From Lachnospiraceae bacterium UBA1753 (GTDB lineage: Bacteria; Bacillota; Clostridia; Lachnospirales; Lachnospiraceae): a stretch of DNA of 23,232 nucleotides. Made by a program: the position numbers and the translations under genes. The notes under the pieces were generated by a model, which did no database searches, was not told where the DNA came from, and saw nothing but the letters and a program-made list of their open reading frames with translations. The first letter of the stretch is position 1, and each line of letters begins with the position of its first letter. The stretch is taken from positions 1 to 23,232 of the forward strand of contig DCHL01000070.1 of NCBI GenBank assembly GCA_002317595.1, written 5' to 3'. Positions 9,101-14,191 of this stretch are shown here, piece after piece.

Positions 9101-11497
9101 CTTTACGCTTACGCTTAATTCCTTTTCATCCTTGGTAAATCCACTTATTTCTTCATCAGTAGCCTTCATTCCATAGACAAATGCATCCATGGCAGCCTCA
9201 GGAATCTCCATGATAAAAGCCATCTCCCTGGCATACTTTGCTCTCTGTGAAACAGTTGTCTTAATCTGCGCCACTTCATCAGCAAAGCTTTCCGCATTTC
9301 TTTCATAGAGTGCGTCCTCGGCAATCATACCCTTGTCAAAGGCTTTCCACGAACCATTCTCCCTCATTGCATCAACGATAGCGTTAAGCTTAAACTTGGC
9401 ATCTGAAAAATAGGTTCTCTCTCCTATCGTCCTCATATAGTCATAGGTGAAAGCACCTCTGTCTGAGCGCAGATTGACATGGGCCCAGAATTTCTTCTCA
9501 GCCTCCTTCTTTTTCTCTTCAGTCAGTTCCCTTTCCTTCCTGTCGGCATGGGTAAAACTCACATGGAGTCTGTGCGCATCTGCATATCTCATGATGTGGT
9601 CGAGTATAGCCGTATCATCTCCCGACAGAAGGGCCTCAGGCCTTTCAGAGATATGTCTGAAGAATTCATCTTCCTGGCCCGCAAGGCGCCCCTTATCACT
9701 CAGACTTTTCTCAATTTTGAATAGTGCCGTGCAGTTCTTATTGAAGGCTGCCAGCAACGCCTTAAGGTCAAGCGCCTCGCCCTCCTGGCTATTAAAGAGT
9801 TCCTGTACTCTCTCGTCCTTCCAGAACCTTACATTCTTAGCAACGTCAAAGGAATATTTTTTCCCTTTGAACTGCGTTCCAAACGCATCGCACACTCCCT
9901 TGAAGATCTCAAAGGCCGTGGCATTCTTCTCCTTAAGCTCCTTCTTTTCCTTATCAAGGGATGCAGCCACACCATCCTTGTATGCCTTATCATTGCTCTT
10001 CAGGGATTCAGCTGTAAGCTTGGAAAAAATATTTTTTGCCAGTTCGTCGCGAAGCTCCAGGCTGCCGGCATAGCCTGCCACATCGCCATCGAGAATACTC
10101 CTCGTGCTCTCAAGGCATGCATATGCCCTCTCATTCAGTCTGACCAGTATCTGAACAAGATCCGTAGGCACAGTAAGCGCCTCACTGTCTATTGCACCCA
10201 CAACGGCATCCCTAAGGTTAAGGCTCTTGTCAGCAAGTATCCAGCGCTGTCCGATCTCGCCCTTGATTTTGCCCTGCTCATCCGCCAGAAGGCCCTTCAT
10301 ATTCTCATAGAAGTCACCTGAAAAGAGCTGGTCGTAGAAGGCCTTAGCGCCCTCCTTATTCTTCTTATAGCTCTCAGTCTTCTTTGAGCTGACAAGAACA
10401 ATCTTCTTGATTGTCTGCTGTTCCTTGTCGAGTTTTGCAACCTCTGCCGCCTCTCTGTCAGCTTCAGCCTTCTTACTCTCCTCCTCAGCTGCCTTGTCAG
10501 CCTTCTCTTTCTTCTCGCGGAGTCTAAGCTCAGTATCCTCCGCCTTATCATCAAAGCTTTCATCCCTGGCAAGCAGCTGCCTCTCCAGCGTCTCAAAATC
10601 TTCTCCGGCTACTGAGTAAGCATTTGCCTTAAGCTTAAAGTAATTCTTAAGAAAAGCCTCCAGTGCAGCCTTCATCTCTGCACTTGCCGTAGACCTCTGA
10701 ATATATGCATTGGCACCATCCTCTGTCAGGTTGGCGAGCACCTTGTGCGGAATGCAGCTATAGTACGGACTTGACATGTGGAGTGCCATGAGCTCATAGT
10801 ACTTCTTCACTTCCACATATGCCTTCTCGCGGGCAAGAAGAGAGTGATACTCGTTTTCACTTCCAACATACTTAAGGCTGGTCTCTTCATCCAGTTCGTC
10901 AAAGGGCGTATTGAGAGCCTCTCCGGCATCATACAGAAGCTTAATCTGCCGACACTTAATCAGGTATATTTTTTCATCAATATCCTTCATGACGGAAGCG
11001 AAGGACTTCCTGAATCCCTTAGGCTTCTTCATTGCCTTGAGGTCAGGCTTACACTCAAGCTCATGCTCCGCCTGAAGCTTAATCTCATCAAGTGACAGCT
11101 TATCGGCGGACTTTTTCTTCTCCTCCCTTTCAAGCTGCTGATGTCTCAGCATAGACGCGCGGCGCATCTCCTCAGTTGCATTCTTCTCCTCAAGATACCA
11201 GTCCTCTACGCTCTGCTCGACAACCTTATTTTTTCTCGCATTTGTATTTCCCGACACATTGATAGAGAAACCCTTACTTTCAGCAAAAACACTGGGGAAA
11301 TGAAGTCTTCCCGCATCCAGCAGCTGTTGCTGCTGAGTCTTTTTCTCTTCTCTCTGACGATTCTTCTCCGCAAGTTCTTCAGCCATCCTGTCGATATCTG
11401 CAATAGATTCCTCACCAGGCAGTGACAGTCTCGGTTCTTCTAATATTGCAACTCTCTCTTTTTTATCTATGCCTATTGTTCTTCTCTGGTCATTCAT
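2..11497 (-). CDS. Giant helical protein of unknown function (partial; runs off the left edge)
   Basis: I read one uninterrupted frame from the ATG at 11497-11495 to position 2: 3,832 codons with no stop, and the C-terminus lies outside the window. The start is fixed by a four-base ATGA overlap with the upstream acetyltransferase gene. The N-terminus (MNDQRRTIGIDKKERV) has no signal peptide and I see no clear membrane segments, so the product is cytoplasmic or leaves by a non-Sec route. It is rich in Lys, Glu and Ala. Charged coiled-coil-like stretches lie near residues 320-370, 1740-1790 and 2650-2725. Three related ~170-residue modules lie at about 1985-2510, a more beta-like, Gly/Thr-rich segment at 2732-2850, and eight ~60-residue helical repeats at 2950-3465. 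Glycine-rich hydrophobic helices at about 3520-3780 precede a KKEEP/Gln-Pro linker at the edge. I recognise no family. A structural scaffold, a tape-measure-like protein or a large effector are possible, but none is shown. Confidence 0.9.
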   Translation of the reverse strand, partial: MNDQRRTIGIDKKERVAILEEPRLSLPGEESIADIDRMAEELAEKNRQREEKKTQQQQLLDAGRLHFPSVFAESKGFSINVSGNTNARKNKVVEQSVEDWYLEEKNATEEMRRASMLRHQQLEREEKKKSADKLSLDEIKLQAEHELECKPDLKAMKKPKGFRKSFASVMKDIDEKIYLIKCRQIKLLYDAGEALNTPFDELDEETSLKYVGSENEYHSLLAREKAYVEVKKYYELMALHMSSPYYSCIPHKVLANLTEDGANAYIQRSTASAEMKAALEAFLKNYFKLKANAYSVAGEDFETLERQLLARDESFDDKAEDTELRLREKKEKADKAAEEESKKAEADREAAEVAKLDKEQQTIKKIVLVSSKKTESYKKNKEGAKAFYDQLFSGDFYENMKGLLADEQGKIKGEIGQRWILADKSLNLRDAVVGAIDSEALTVPTDLVQILVRLNERAYACLESTRSILDGDVAGYAGSLELRDELAKNIFSKLTAESLKSNDKAYKDGVAASLDKEKKELKEKNATAFEIFKGVCDAFGTQFKGKKYSFDVAKNVRFWKDERVQELFNSQEGEALDLKALLAAFNKNCTALFKIEKSLSDKGRLAGQEDEFFRHISERPEALLSGDDTAILDHIMRYADAHRLHVSFTHADRKERELTEEKKKEAEKKFWAHVNLRSDRGAFTYDYMRTIGERTYFSDAKFKLNAIVDAMRENGSWKAFDKGMIAEDALYERNAESFADEVAQIKTTVSQRAKYAREMAFIMEIPEAAMDAFVYGMKATDEEISGFTKDEKELSVSVKRRNEENRRYNFERFGVESFEDLFDRFMSLTNSKRINEEHAAISEAITGIEADTREKLGPVLPYLLKYPDFMTELSELARSNKGAKEDKKAADTKAFWDKQLQKYSPVLNAVKTSKVYAFVAEQYFANKLEIIYGNIATEEGKKEEYWAKNLESYSSDILENKIEGMDTLEDKLASVYKKADKILPKLGDKYLRYLLVKDAQLMKELLDSKSDFEDRLKEILATSNVSFNLFYAGMIAEKYNKEFPESVKGKPLDQGIRTKIQELRKEFDLKKKLGVFTKNTALLEWHLEMLENSLGGMLVSETRVAAPDYSGLRLAKKNQEIIEKAKKKVELKSAEEGSMAVRIARFDALIQLFSESLHEAETTEKNGVKVTELGRLRAEIMSGTKTGLHGNTQLSVQNMMLQNVKQTPYLLLDVTQAQAYTEKEKKKHIDKVAKALKEMHHEGVIPDALKEFVAEALFAKKISERDLNNEIRYIAGLYKLGLHNSESQPGAQNRKKEEKEAAEREALAGVIYAFIHTTDHVINEKGPMVRKYPGKVLSTLEKKEKTYDWILSSVRGFEKCKSGRDRAKYISKLIGDKANAGMLVTVLGKKKISEVTAEQVKIFLENQLMRRQCEDLRLDCEYSIGNVKGKKGKERKSAEAKVESSSRARKKFLVEKYNQFEKSDRNTAKELAGEVRYAIDNTWGKGFTALLGEAFRERNTNPDKLKQVMTELGRSNEKLFFENDQALLTEYVQLMPLIFEKEGETKKTSANADRIGSLILDIFEHFKADVAEEYIKSRVEDFSLSGDEFLRIQGFEMVEESKDESAKDIEDTGELDGFTAIIERNSYEIVSGILNKKFDYLYPATKQELDIRLRKLFNTTVADVAAEREKAKKGKGREKVKLTVEMYEQLRNYLDPEFVAEKDEEIKAAKRKGQRNQMIDFTADVFQHHLLLKDGVKYLSKENKKRLDMLAFERKQAKKEELEKKKKEEKQRKTDKKEAAFEAKHPEYRIPDFVASKKKVANSDFAKAVADKKSVLGRLSGLTITDPGVLAEIEGFKVTLTRMMLVYPVKKFNELCEARIRYFENAEKVMQYTKKTIAAYFAGDGEDSVKADSPEMQKYLTYFRMIFRSDLELSVDKKITEAEWKKKIEGNLFSAADKKKSYASDKEKKEYREKYLRFTVLKGTIKEIGQDESDLSKYYLAQKSSADFGKLFDRTDCFNKGDSVKYKKQFEALSSEEKRLFVMLLSVAKDAENGSAMIFEPALSLEMMKNRCKAFIGGKPVTGYTDYTAAFNTLLGRTVGDVETKKAVFQKELFDGTMALLRELINKKNEQKALTLDELSDPDMSMALAERLHGKKQLTVARRRCEKIGTMNDFINNLKDVALTDLKKRDNRNISLTTDKDDILKRLNGFDEHKMHILVLLLQDRNVCDLEALQDRDMDKLVDHVNEDKRMQIKALYLKDAATLFAGEKQVGEGGENNYQQAFKTLLSFQLKTKAPVDRGNEKKDIFVRSSVLRETMIDWKLLTRAMDFADELVRDRRQLANVRSANTREMIQASGNQMAIRKLGTVDNREFKGAEDVLEFIRGAELYFDFKSQKSVDGTTQAMIDKLAEIKTFSENEKCLFVRALANRACLDVSKVNSAKSLWMGAQRAFVDEGTRFDLADEFLRAQQIDRPMELTEGDMKNAVMSLLSTQVDDSIADLHKKDRSEKFVSDKRKSALDWKLISNAMAFVLRMRMENDQRQGDLAVVEGLGTKEQIGGYSFDASNMRRNVHTGNNLALAYAISRGRKKLHDVIPTKSLKTILNLLLTDEQMNSINRSGLLSDAAKSGSATARFREKAINDLMAKSMEETTAEMKSLTATINSDNVRIQGLAYNKSVKAEAKQIAKEKLEAAKKEGKSQAEIDELQKQFDTAKKEYEEAFKAWGEKNAQLKENNNRLSIVKEAAARQKAIVKSGSAGYRFMGGQVAKKLTDEVETPLKANYGKMVAIEGEIPTETRNVSAGGKFSNTFDFTTKLSYDAATGTIGGVSLAAMTSKIKFRTGYSLVVLKIKQDSSNLQGGRVLFTVMTPGEMDDVTYGKLAETVKSIFELEEKKAVLKNADTPLNALMAKADAMSLVVRKGATEGADGKLELTDEQKKNEQLLESIENTIFDITSVFNDVSSETSAAEIISKVSKVQIDSIMLNLCGGDEKSKTYKTYQKVRGAEKALLQIATVVESDIEELVKGTIDGEQFAKNLTQADIGALITTFSQFSDSKNLEHIGKAVTSAEKMSGKIIALCKMAGTERIGDDTSGIFNPDENVVTNLGVDDLFTMIGALTECFTDSEMPKDIVSKIGDLAVQGGEIARVITAYNEGIRTAELNGITSSEKTKRAGKAAMYASLSEAADLQKVGALIGSFTSDKKTKEQIQRYSGLINHLKNQAMDIVSAIALQNNPKVNDVLANIKVDSFDKMMGQIDYKESPAMKTVFVLGRSISSLATILTGSAGMAKKIGNDYSGDLTVAGKQVSKEGESRTKFVNDFGEVQTRTLSSLMAQVGVDDILNMAESLAKIVPNDTVQKAVVTSRVVEKSLVKIVDGIMEAVHDPSRTKILEAIDLDSAFKIIDEFAGYTNVDQKKLKEVRDIALKTKKNISAIENMFNSDDQTNIFLKLQQIDISFFTDFLDIAGEDSALYKVSVGFKTTKALYDAGIGAYLDVKGVIEFGKAISDFGNYDAFDPAKFYEKYKDSPIFGKAVGKMHEKGLLVHFIKAGSVVTENASGFVSSVGAGINLYKLYSADNEGNMVDIREEYTMEESFVRKGEVLRTDYKLTEEELNAVRTGKVNDMSYVTYGMDHAKGKQIDKLVEFAGGLTGSILKVTVDPTGLVKVAADEISALINFVRKVSRDRNVTRDDLKNGPLKPYFDTYKDKFKNSGMSDDAIADKYVELYFSHSYEMHAVIGMQIAHAILFAAGASNPLGGIRIKSQAILNTMGLSNLIGKEGAQAEALLFDALLNGNTTDANMAATSLMRAEPKNVSKVSFYRNGKKVKSLKKEAPKKEEPKKEEPKTQPQPKSQPQVQQAP
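1105..2645 (-). repeat. Eight tandem ~60-residue helical repeats inside the giant protein
   Basis: A pattern of hydrophobic-Asp-x-(D/S)-(I/F/L)-x-x-(I/M/L), then a spacer of about 20 residues and a second helix ending in (A/V)-x-x-I, recurs with starts near residues 2953, 3012, 3078, 3158, 3217, 3306, 3366 and 3425. Examples are VQIDSIMLNL, TQADIGALITTF, LGVDDLFTMIGAL, VDSFDKMMGQI, VGVDDILNMAESL, IDLDSAFKIIDEF and QIDISFFTDFLDI. Five of the seven spacings are 59-66 residues; the others are 80 and 89. This suggests an alpha-solenoid-like array. I know of no named repeat family with this signature. Confidence 0.6.
3970..5545 (-). repeat. Three diverged ~170-residue modules inside the giant protein
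   Basis: Three stretches of the giant protein follow one order of sub-motifs: a short 'F.E/S.E.......L' helix (SSEEKRLFVMLL near residue 2016, DEHKMHILVLLLQDR near 2195, SENEKCLFVRALANR near 2395), then a helix beginning with an aromatic and '..AF.TLL' or '..AVMSLL', and in modules 2 and 3 a strongly matching 'DWKL...AM.F' helix (IDWKLLTRAMDFA, LDWKLISNAMAFV). Approximate residue spans are 1985-2145, 2165-2320 and 2340-2510. Similarity is low but ordered, so I read it as an ancient tandem duplication. Judged by eye only. Confidence 0.5.
7942..11497 (-). other. N-terminal third of the giant protein: charged helical region without recognised domain
   Basis: Residues 1 to about 1186 are almost wholly predicted helix by eye. 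A short Gln-rich run (KKTQQQQLL, about residue 52) comes soon after the start, and a Lys/Glu/Ala-rich likely coiled coil sits near residues 320-370. I found no Walker, zinc-finger, protease or nuclease motif here. Cysteines and tryptophans are sparse. The boundary given is arbitrary and marks only the part of the protein before the recognisable repeats. Confidence 0.4.
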
Positions 11498-11928
11498 GCG
11501 CGAACCCCCCTCATCAGATATGCTGTAACACCATCCTTCTCAACCTGCTTTTCAACTCCCAGGAAGAAATCACAGCTGTCAAAGAAATGATATAAGGTAT
11601 CGTCATAACTCTCTGGATTTTTTTCACCGACAAGCCTTACAAAGCTCACTGTCAGAGTCTCGTAGCCCTCTTCGTATAAAAAAATACAGACGGAACTAAT
11701 AAGGCCCTTTCCATAGCCCATCCGTCTGTAATCCTCTCTTACAAATATATTTATCACCCGCGCAAGGGTATCCTTAACTTCAACTGAAACAGCACCCACA
11801 GGCTCATCACCCTCGTAAACTGACAGGTGAAACAGTTCAGCGTCCTTGGACGAAGCTGCCTGTTTCGACTGGGCAATGTAATCCTTAAATGCCTCAATGT
11901 TATTGTCGTCAATACTGAAAAACTGCAT
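11494..11928 (-). CDS. GNAT-family N-acetyltransferase
   Basis: This 144-residue protein has the acetyl-CoA binding core of GNAT enzymes: strand FHLSVYEGDEPVGAVSVEV, strand ARVINIFVREDY, then the pyrophosphate loop RRMGYGKGL (residues 68-76, matching R-x-x-G-x-G/A). Length is normal for a single-domain GNAT. I chose the ATG at 11928 because GGAGG (11938-11934) lies five bases before it; the GTG at 11934 in the same frame overlaps that GGAGG and is unlikely to be used. The stop (11496-11494) overlaps the start of the giant gene by four bases, so translation is probably coupled and the acetyltransferase may modify the giant protein or its partner. The substrate is unknown. It lies after the terminator of the sulfur operon and so probably begins its own transcript. 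Confidence 0.85.
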   Translation of the reverse strand: MQFFSIDDNNIEAFKDYIAQSKQAASSKDAELFHLSVYEGDEPVGAVSVEVKDTLARVINIFVREDYRRMGYGKGLISSVCIFLYEEGYETLTVSFVRLVGEKNPESYDDTLYHFFDSCDFFLGVEKQVEKDGVTAYLMRGVRA

Positions 11929-11972
11929 GTACACCTCCAGATATCTATTAATTCAGTAATCACTTCATCCCT

Positions 11973-11978
11973 ATTATA
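11973..11978 (-). promoter_or_regulatory. Candidate -10 box for the GNAT/giant-protein operon
   Basis: The minus strand reads TATAAT about 45 bases before the GNAT start and downstream of the sulfur-operon terminator. No good -35 box stands 16-18 bases upstream, so this is a weak call based on a perfect -10 hexamer in the expected place. Confidence 0.4.
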
Positions 11979-12000
11979 CGATACATCAGAATTTTGGGAT

Positions 12001-12064
12001 ATAAAAAGTTCGCAGGACCGTCCGTATGCCATTGGGGGTAGCACCGGTGCGGTCCTGCGAATTT
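12001..12064 (-). terminator. Rho-independent terminator of the sulfur operon
   Basis: A 12-bp perfect inverted repeat (TTCGCAGGACCG at 12009-12020 with its complement at 12050-12061) extends by three more pairs, one of them a G-T wobble. On the minus strand it is followed by CTTTTTAT. It starts 26 bases after the peptidase gene's stop. The 29-base loop is unusually long and contains the self-complementary CACCGGTG, so the top probably folds further. Confidence 0.85.
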
Positions 12065-12089
12065 CACAACACACAGTTTTCAAAATAAC

Positions 12090-12503
12090 TCAGACTATGC
12101 TGATTTCCTCCTTGGAAACCTCTGTGCGGTCCTTTATAATGAAGGCGTTAAGCACAGGATTGCCGGGTTCCATCAGCGAGAGAATGAGATACCTTGCACT
12201 AGAATCATAGGCCAGTCTCTTGTCTTCTTCAGACGGCCTTGAAGGGCTCTCAGGATGAGAATGCCAGTTACCGAACTGGACATAGCCCTTCGCTCTCATA
12301 TCCTTTATGGCAGCGAGCTGCTCCTTGGGATCCATGGAAAAATGCTCGTTGCTCTCATCTGTATTTGTCAGTAAATATACCTCCTTCACAACCTTGACGT
12401 CGTTCTCAACAACTCCGCCGATAAGGCCGCAGGCTTCATTGGGAAGACCTGCCCAGGCATGTGAAAGAATCTTATTGTAATCATCCTGGGATATCTGTAT
12501 CAT
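12090..12503 (-). CDS. JAMM/M67-family metallopeptidase, HcyD/Mec+-like
   Basis: This is a 137-residue single-domain JAMM protease. The zinc site is complete: Glu23 (PNEACG), then HSHP at residues 81-84 with Ser91 and Asp94 (H-S-H-P-x6-S-x2-D). Close relatives trim the C-terminus of small sulfur-carrier proteins or release amino acids from them: Mec+ acts on CysO in mycobacteria and HcyD on HcyS in Wolinella. The carrier encoded two genes upstream ends in Gly-Gly-Gly-Gln, so the likely job is removing Gln to expose the glycine terminus for adenylation. It is the last gene of the operon. The start has AGGAGGAAAGAGGAAC just before it. Confidence is high for the fold and moderate for the substrate. 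Confidence 0.9.
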   Translation of the reverse strand: MIQISQDDYNKILSHAWAGLPNEACGLIGGVVENDVKVVKEVYLLTNTDESNEHFSMDPKEQLAAIKDMRAKGYVQFGNWHSHPESPSRPSEEDKRLAYDSSARYLILSLMEPGNPVLNAFIIKDRTEVSKEEISIV

Positions 12504-12553
12504 GTTCCTCTTTCCTCCTAAAATACCCCCTCCTACCGTCGGAGGCGTCCAGG

Positions 12554-13360
12554 CTATTTCAGGTCACATTCAGCCTGCTCATAGTCAATAAGCTCTGTAA
12601 TAGTCGGGTTGTTGCCACAGATCGGGCACTTTCCATCCCACTTAGGGAGCTTAATCTTGTGGAAGCCATTATCAAGTGCAGAATATGTGAGCAGATTTCC
12701 CGTGAGAAGCTCGCCCTTTCCGATGATAAACTTGACAGCTTCCATTGCCTGAAGCGAGCCAATGACTCCACCCATCGCTCCGATTACTCCGGCCTGCTTA
12801 CAGGTAGGCACAGCATCCTTCGGTGGCGGATTCTTGAATACACATCTGTAGCAGGGTCCCTCGCCAGGTACGTAGGTCATCAGCTGACCCTTGAATCTGA
12901 TGATTCCAGCGTGTGAGAAGGGCTTCTTCTCCATTACACATGCATCATTGATAAGGAACTTTGCAGGGAAATTATCCGTTCCATCGATGATGAAATCATA
13001 TTCCCTGATCAGCTCGCGGATATTTTCTGATGTGACAAACATTCGGTAGGTGTTGACCTTCACATCAGGATTCATCCTCTCCATTGTCTCCTTTGCTGAC
13101 TTCACCTTCGCCTTGCCGAGGTCCTCGGTGGCATGTATGATCTGTCTCTGAAGATTTGAGAGATCAACTTCATCTGCATCCACAATACCGATTGTTCCAA
13201 CGCCTGCTGCCGCAAGATACATTGCCACAGGAGCGCCAAGACCGCCGGCACCGATGATAAGTACCTTTGCATTTAAGAGCTTTTTCTGGCCCTTCACGCC
13301 AACTTCCTTGAGGATGATATGGCGCGAATACCTCTCAAGCTGTTCATCCGTCATTGCCAT
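12554..13360 (-). CDS. ThiF/MoeB/HesA-family sulfur-carrier adenylyltransferase, HcyF-like
   Basis: This 268-residue E1-like enzyme adenylates the C-terminal glycine of a ubiquitin-like sulfur carrier. Visible elements are the N-terminal ERYSRHIILKEVG signature (residues 9-21), the nucleotide loop GAGGLG (37-42), the acidic segment DADEVDLSNLQRQ (61-73), a zinc site from two CxxC pairs (Cys170/173 and Cys245/248), and the conserved PTC with Cys187. There is no C-terminal rhodanese domain, so sulfur must come from elsewhere, such as sulfide, TusA or a persulfide. The ATG at 13360 directly abuts the TAA of the carrier gene. Its GGGAGG ribosome-binding site lies within the codons for the carrier's terminal glycines, which ties the two genes tightly. 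Confidence 0.92.
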   Translation of the reverse strand: MAMTDEQLERYSRHIILKEVGVKGQKKLLNAKVLIIGAGGLGAPVAMYLAAAGVGTIGIVDADEVDLSNLQRQIIHATEDLGKAKVKSAKETMERMNPDVKVNTYRMFVTSENIRELIREYDFIIDGTDNFPAKFLINDACVMEKKPFSHAGIIRFKGQLMTYVPGEGPCYRCVFKNPPPKDAVPTCKQAGVIGAMGGVIGSLQAMEAVKFIIGKGELLTGNLLTYSALDNGFHKIKLPKWDGKCPICGNNPTITELIDYEQAECDLK

Positions 13361-13567
13361 TTACTGTCCACCTCCCATGAAGTAGAGAAACTCAACTGAG
13401 TCTCCATCCTTGAGCACTGTTGTCGCCACGTCACCGCTGTCAACAAACTCCTCGTTGATTGAGACAGACACATACTCAGGTGTCTCAACCTTCTCTGCCT
13501 CAATGAGCTCGGGAAGTGTAAGCCCATCCTTATATTCCTTCTTTTCACCAGCTACTATGATAGTCAT
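13361..13567 (-). CDS. ThiS/MoaD-like sulfur carrier with capped C-terminus, HcyS-like
   Basis: This 68-residue beta-grasp protein resembles ThiS: MTIIVAGEKKEYKDGLTLPELIEAE at the start, then SVSINEEFVDSGDVATTVLKDGDSVEFLYFMGGGQ. The DGDSVEFL...GG ending is the ThiS/MoaD hallmark. Normal carriers end exactly in Gly-Gly; this one has one extra Gln, so it needs trimming before activation, and a JAMM peptidase is encoded in the operon. No thiG, thiH or moaE is nearby, and a MetY homologue is, which favours homocysteine synthesis over thiamine or molybdopterin. GGAGG lies ahead of the ATG. The role rests on context plus the known HcyS system. Confidence 0.88.
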   Translation of the reverse strand: MTIIVAGEKKEYKDGLTLPELIEAEKVETPEYVSVSINEEFVDSGDVATTVLKDGDSVEFLYFMGGGQ

Positions 13568-13587
13568 TTCTGTAATCCTCCGAATAA

Positions 13588-13905
13588 TTAAATGTTTGCC
13601 TTTATAAAGCTTTCAAGTTCAGCGTACTTCTGGTTTCCGCGAAGCCGGCCCTTCTCTTCCCCATTATTGAAAAAAATAAGGGTTGGGGCTGCCATAACCG
13701 AGAATCTGACTGCCAGGTCCTGATCGGCTCCGGCATTTACCTTGTACACTGTGACAACATCTTCATAGTTGTCTTCAATATCTCCGAGAACGGGTGAGAG
13801 CTGCTTGCATGCTATGCATGAATCTGTGTAAAAATCAACCAGCACAGGCCCCTTGGCACCGAGCACCTTCTCGTCGAATTCAGCACTGCTTACTCTGACT
13901 GCCAT
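13588..13905 (-). CDS. Thioredoxin-family protein with CIAC active site
   Basis: This 105-residue protein is a normal-length thioredoxin fold: VLVDFYTDSCIACKQLSPVL around the active site (Cys30, Cys33) and the cis-proline loop MAAPTLIFF (Pro74). The usual CGPC is replaced by CIAC, which should shift its redox potential and partner choice. It lies between the TusA-like and carrier genes and its ATG overlaps the previous stop by one base (TAATG). A likely role is reducing a persulfide or disulfide on the TusA-like protein, the carrier or the sulfite reductase. The fold is clear; the partner is inferred. Confidence 0.9.
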   Translation of the reverse strand: MAVRVSSAEFDEKVLGAKGPVLVDFYTDSCIACKQLSPVLGDIEDNYEDVVTVYKVNAGADQDLAVRFSVMAAPTLIFFNNGEEKGRLRGNQKYAELESFIKANI

Positions 13906-14156
13906 TATTCCTCGTCCTCCACCTTTTCCACATATAATGTGTATGTCTCATCACCGTTATCAACGAGCTTTAATATCTTGTGCCCCTCTTCCTTTATTGA
14001 TCTTGGCACATTCTGTACAGGCTCTCCATCGTTCATACGGATTGCAATTACCTGTCCCTCATCAAGCTCCTCTATTGCTGCCTTTGCCTTTACGAAGGTA
14101 AGGGGGCAGACCTTATCGGTGATATCTACCGTCTCATCAAAATGTATATCAGACAT
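13905..14156 (-). CDS. TusA/SirA-family sulfur-transfer protein
   Basis: This 83-residue protein is of typical TusA length. The conserved cysteine (Cys17) sits in VCPLTFVKAKAAIEEL, followed by GQVIAIRMNDGEPVQNVPRSIKEEGHKI, the usual second half of the fold. The CPxP motif is CPLT here, so the second proline is lost. TusA proteins carry persulfide sulfur between donors and acceptors. In this operon it could pass sulfur from sulfite reduction towards the carrier, or handle sulfur not delivered as free sulfide. It is translationally coupled to the thioredoxin through a one-base overlap. Confidence 0.88.
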   Translation of the reverse strand: MSDIHFDETVDITDKVCPLTFVKAKAAIEELDEGQVIAIRMNDGEPVQNVPRSIKEEGHKILKLVDNGDETYTLYVEKVEDEE

Positions 14157-14191
14157 TTTTTCCTCCAGTTCTATCTGCCTGGGAGTGTTTT

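Noticed and set aside
9447..10073. Plus-strand open frame of about 208 codons
   Set aside because: Also antisense to the giant gene in a low-complexity Lys/Glu coding region, which yields few stops on the opposite strand.
12461..12916. Plus-strand open frame of about 151 codons
   Set aside because: It overlaps the clearly recognised ThiF-like and JAMM genes on the opposite strand and has no family features.
13361..13567. Carrier protein as thiamine-biosynthesis ThiS
   Set aside because: No thiG, thiH or thiE is nearby, the Gly-Gly end is capped, and MetY plus a JAMM peptidase point to homocysteine synthesis.
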